DNA of 64,000 bases from the NCBI RefSeq assembly GCF_000340215.1, contig NW_006921534.1:2419821-2483820 (forward strand). The letters are read 5' to 3'. The notes beneath the pieces are model-generated. The model ran no database searches, was not told where the DNA came from, and was given only the letters and a program-made list of their open reading frames with translations. Shown piece after piece: positions 60,243-64,000 of the stretch (the first letter of the stretch is position 1; the number at the start of each line of letters is the position of its first letter). Made by a program: the position numbers and the translations under genes. Origin of the DNA: Pseudocercospora fijiensis CIRAD86 (Eukaryota > Ascomycota > Dothideomycetes > Mycosphaerellales > Mycosphaerellaceae).

Positions 60243-63200
60243 TTACCTTATACGTAAACGCTTCGTCTCCTTAAAGCTACTCTAAGCCTATATACGTTTC
60301 CGCTTCTCGACCCGGTATCGCCTTCTACCTCCGCCCTCCTCCTCTTCGTTATCGCTAATTAGGGTTTCGCTTAGACTAAATTTCGTATTCTCTTCGCGCT
60401 CTTAGGTTTCTTCGATCTTAAGGTTTTCTAATTCCTCGATCAACTCCTTTAGTATAATCTTTAGTAACCTACCTTAGCGATTCTAGTAGAGGAGATAGTA
60501 TCGGAATACTATAATAGATTCGAAGGTAGTAGGCGAGTATATTCGATTAAAGCGGCCCTAGTAACGAGCGATACTAAAAGACCTCTTATAGCCTATACCT
60601 ACGCTCGGGATAGCGAGGACGTCCCGAGCGACCGACGCTATCGTTAGAAACTTAGGCTCTAACCGCTACTATATAGCGAGAATATCGTCTCCGAATTCGT
60701 CTAGAAGACCGGTAAGATCTAGAGATTATTAGCCCTCTTTCCGAGCCTACGGGTTTGTACTTACTCGCGCGCCGATAGAGATCGAACTCTTCCTTATTTA
60801 CTTTAGTAGTTGCTTCCTCTTCTACCTCTACTTCCTACCTACGAAATAGGTATAATATCGGAGCCTTCTAAACCTTCTTTTTCTTTGTAGGAGCTATATT
60901 TAGACTAGTTTCTTTCCGACGCTCGTAGAACATCTTTTCTAGAATAGTCTAGTAATGCTTCGGCTATACCTCGTCCGCCTTCTATTCCGGCCTCTACTAG
61001 TATATATCCTTTTCTACTAGGTTAAGCAAGTACGTAACGCTATAGATATCCCTAAACGAGTTAAAGGTAGCACTATAATATTTATGTAACTTAGTATAGG
61101 AGGTGTCTATAGCTTTCGTTATAGCTACTTTCTAGAGAACGCTCTTCTTAGCTAGCTTAGCTACGGTTTCCTCGAGCTCGTTAAAGAGCTAGTTATAGTA
61201 CGTAAAGACAAGGTAGATCGTCGGTCCTCGGGTTCTTCTAATCGTAGTAGTAACCTTCGCGTAATGCTTACTAATATCGACGAGATACTCTACTTAGCGC
61301 TATTCGGCGGCGGTAAGGCCGAGCTACTTAATACCCTCGGAACTCTAATAGATCTCGAGAGCGGTACGTAAAGTACATCCCCTCGTAACTATATAGAAAG
61401 TCGAATCGAACCGGGTCTTAACGTCTTAGGTAAAACGGAGTAGGCGCTAAGGAGGCCGCTTTTGCTATCGCTTATTCTATACGATATTCTAGGCATCGGT
61501 TTTAGGGCGCTCGATTAGGTTCTTTTAAATAGCCTCGAATCGGTTATATCTCTATAAGCTCGAGTTCGTATATATTGCTAGACGACGAAGCTAGAGAAAA
61601 AGAGTTAGAACTATACTAGGTTGCCGGCTATAGGTACCGGCTACGGACAAAAGTTATACCTTATATAAAACGAGAGCGAGGCTCTCTACCTTATCCCGTC
61701 TTATTACTATAATAAGTTTCTCGACTTTCGACTTTGCTTTATCCTTATCTAGGATCTTCTATTAGTCGTCGTTTAATAGTGCAATTTTAAGCGTCTTAAA
61801 GAGGGCTCGGATCGCGATTTGAACTATATAAGCGAGGTAGGGAAACTTCTATAGGGATATAACTAGCAACGACGTCGGCTCCGATTTAATAGGGCTAGGG
61901 CTATTAATAGGCTCCTCTTTATCGTTATTATCGTGCGTATTGTTGTGCGTATCCGGAATCGTAGCGAGCTTAATATTCGGAAGATTAAGCTAGATTGTAG
62001 ACCTTATAATCTCCTCTACGTACTCGACCCTATCGATACAATTAGTAATTTTAAAGACATATACGAGTGAATTGTATATACAACGCCTTATATAATGTTC
62101 GATTATTACTAGCGTTGTCCGTAGTAATCGAGATTAGTTTCGTTGTTACGCTAACCCTATCTATTGCCGTATAGATAAGCTTCGCTATATCCTTACTAGT
62201 ATAGGAACCTAGAATTTTAGGGAATCCGATTATAAGTTCCTAGAGTTTCTAATCCGAATTGATAAAGTATAGTATAATCGAGAGGAAGGAGGCTCTTATA
62301 GTCCGGCTTAACTAGCTATCGATAGTAATAGCTACTCGGCGAGTATTACGGAGGATCTCCCGAATGTCGTCTAACGTAGCCTCTTTGTTCTTTTCGAATA
62401 TAATACGCTAGGTTGTCGCGCCGAGAAATAGGGGAGGGTAGTTTATAAGATATAGGTATGTCTTCTATATAGACTCCCTTTCGTAGAAGTCTTCCGGAAG
62501 ACCGTTTATAGCTAGCATTTCGTTTACTAGTTGCTTAAAGTCTTCGGGGGAGAAATCGGTAGCCTTCAATCCTAGAGCTTCCTTAAGCGTAGCCTATAAT
62601 AATTAGCTAGATCTCTACGGTTGATTTAGGTAGCCGGAATCTATAGCCGGCAGCTGTAGCCGGCAGCTATAGCCGGCATTTTAGAAGATATATCTCTTTC
62701 TAGAACGCTGTATCTATATTAACTCTCCTCTCTCCTTAAGATTCCCGACACTATTTAGAATAGAGATAGTTTGTAGGCGATAAGTTCCTATCCCCTAGTT
62801 TCGGGTATTTCAAGATTAAACCGTAGAAGTTGTAGACAATTACTAGTTAACCTTTAAGTCGAGAAGTCGTATAACGGTATAATACCCCCTCTATAAAGAA
62901 CTTCTAGAATGTGTCCGTTCGCTCCTTACTCCCCTATCGTATCGAGTACTTCCGGAGTTTATACTCCTTCGAACGTAAGTATAAAGGGAACTATATCTTA
63001 TAGACCTATTAATTGAACTGCTCTATATACTCGGGTTTCTAAAGATACGCCTAGCTAGCCTTTTCGAAGATTTCCGGGTTAATACTCGATGTTCTTATAT
63101 CTCCGAACAACCTTCTACTTAGACTCCGTAAAGGTAAGGACTAGGTAGTAGTACCCTATAATGAATTCCTACTACTAGGATTCGGAGAGGATGAATCTAG

Positions 63201-63470
63201 CCCTAATCGTCGTCTAGGACTCGATAGGCTCGAAGGTAAGTATACGACCTCCTCTCGACGTTGTCGTAATCTCGCTCGTATACTAGACTGTTTCGACTAT
63301 CGTCTCGTTATTACCCTTCCTAGTATAGCGCCTAGTATATATATAATGTCGGTCGGTATGTTTTAAGGTTTCGTACGGTAAGGTAAGGACTTAGGAGTAG
63401 TAGATGTATACTAGTAGCTATAGAGAAACACCCTTTCTTTTATAGCATCGTATCGTTAGGAATAGCTAGG
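60243..63470 (-). pseudogene. hAT transposase, copy B
   Basis: Minus-strand mirror of the copy A transposase, without an assembly gap. The dimerisation motif (VARDVLAIPSVG-like, about 60,560-60,640), the TRFDST block (about 61,390-61,450), the DNASNN motif (about 62,090-62,125) and the first catalytic Asp region (about 62,290-62,330) are all found. The introns with GCCGGC repeats lie near 61,620-61,680 and 62,600-62,690. The TAA stop at 60,245-60,243 matches copy A. RIP stops inactivate it. Confidence 0.78.
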
Positions 63471-63479
63471 TAGTAAATA

Positions 63480-64000
63480 GCTAGCTACCTTTTTTTTTTG
63501 TTTCCTAGCTACCTAACTACTAGATTTTTTTTCCTAGCTACCCTAGCTAGCCTAACTACTAGAATTTCTTTCCTAGCTACCCTAACTACTTGAATTTTGC
63601 CTTCTATACGGCGGCTCTCTCCTACTAACGGAACCGAGCTACTATACCTAACGAATCTAAGCTCGTTTTTAGTCTTAATCTATCCTCTTTCGGTATAAGA
63701 CACTCGATAAGCAAATGCTTAGGCCGAGTCTAACTACGAAACCTAAGACTAACTAATAGCTCTATTAACCAATCCTAATCCTCGAACTCCTTCCGCTTCT
63801 TAGTAAAGACCTTAAAGAGCGCTCGAGCTTCTTCGGGTACCTACGGAGTAGTCGAGATAAAGCCGTATCGCTAAAATAGGTAATCCTTCGGAGGCTTATA
63901 TAGAGATTTAGAGAATTCCAACGCTAACCTATCCTACTAGTAGCTTAGATTCCGGATATAAGCCCTCTCTGCCTTAGTAAAGATTTTATGTAGTAGTAGC
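63480..64000 (-). pseudogene. hAT cargo ORF2, partial (copy B)
   Basis: Mirror of about 39,180-39,765. It begins with the repeats that encode the Gln/Leu/Gly tract (63,480-63,600) and continues with the KEDRLRLKTSLDSLG and KVERAYI-type segments on the minus strand until the window ends. Unrecognised. Confidence 0.4.

Larger units (their letters stand above)
55636..64000 (-). mobile_element. hAT transposon copy B (inverted, runs off the window)
   Basis: The right terminal repeat TAGACCCCGCAGTGGTTCGG (55,636-55,655) keeps the un-mutated CAGTGG form. The preceding 8 bases AATATAGC (55,628-55,635) are the likely target duplication; the other side is outside the window. Contents mirror copy A gene by gene at matching distances. 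Flanks (Copia) and target site differ from copy A, so it inserted independently and was not copied along with its surroundings. By comparison with copy A about 1.5 kb is missing beyond 64,000. Confidence 0.88.

Overview
The window is a repeat-rich, gene-poor block from a filamentous ascomycete. Most of it carries the signature of repeat-induced point mutation (RIP): CpA and TpG are nearly absent, TpA is in excess, CpG survives, and old reading frames are broken almost only by TAG and TAA, which derive from CAG, CAA and TGG. One stretch, about 50.97-52.87 kb, has ordinary CA/TG content, spliceosomal introns and a recognisable metabolic gene. There are no tRNAs, rRNAs, CRISPR arrays or bacterial features.

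Layout. 0-6 kb: tandem repeats and a degraded SNF2-type helicase on the minus strand. 6.6-10.9 kb: an unrecognised degraded coding block on the plus strand. 11.1-12.2 kb: fragments of a TIR element and of a Gypsy element. 12.2-19.7 kb: a RecQ-like helicase relic of the telomere-linked kind, split by a 1,012-bp TA-flanked TIR element, then two unrecognised downstream coding relics. 19.7-35.3 kb: a chromodomain Gypsy element (Gypsy-2, 219-bp LTRs, minus strand) with a second, complete chromodomain Gypsy (Gypsy-1, 196-bp LTRs, TSD GTCCT) inserted between its protease and reverse transcriptase. 35.3-50.9 kb: an inverted copy of the RecQ-like helicase unit, interrupted by a 10-kb hAT transposon (copy A, 37,609-47,606, 8-bp TSD AATATTAC). 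50.9-52.9 kb: a small inverted-repeat element and a 5'-truncated phenol 2-monooxygenase-like gene. 53-55.6 kb: a Copia gag-protease relic, cut by a second hAT copy (B) in opposite orientation that runs off the window.

The most interesting content is the hAT family. Both copies carry, between the transposase and the right terminal repeat, two different genes with a clear histone H3 fold. One is intronless with a long basic N-terminal tail. The other has an H3-like KAPRK repeat tail and two introns whose positions and lengths agree between the copies. Further unrecognised genes travel with them, and a short GCCGGC-based repeat fills the larger introns and the spaces between genes. The two copies have different flanks and different target sites, so this looks like a large hAT that mobilised chromatin-protein genes before RIP silenced it.

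Every protein reading in the RIP-affected parts was done by eye, treating TAG/TAA as former Q/W codons. Domain names rest on recognised motifs, not on database searches.
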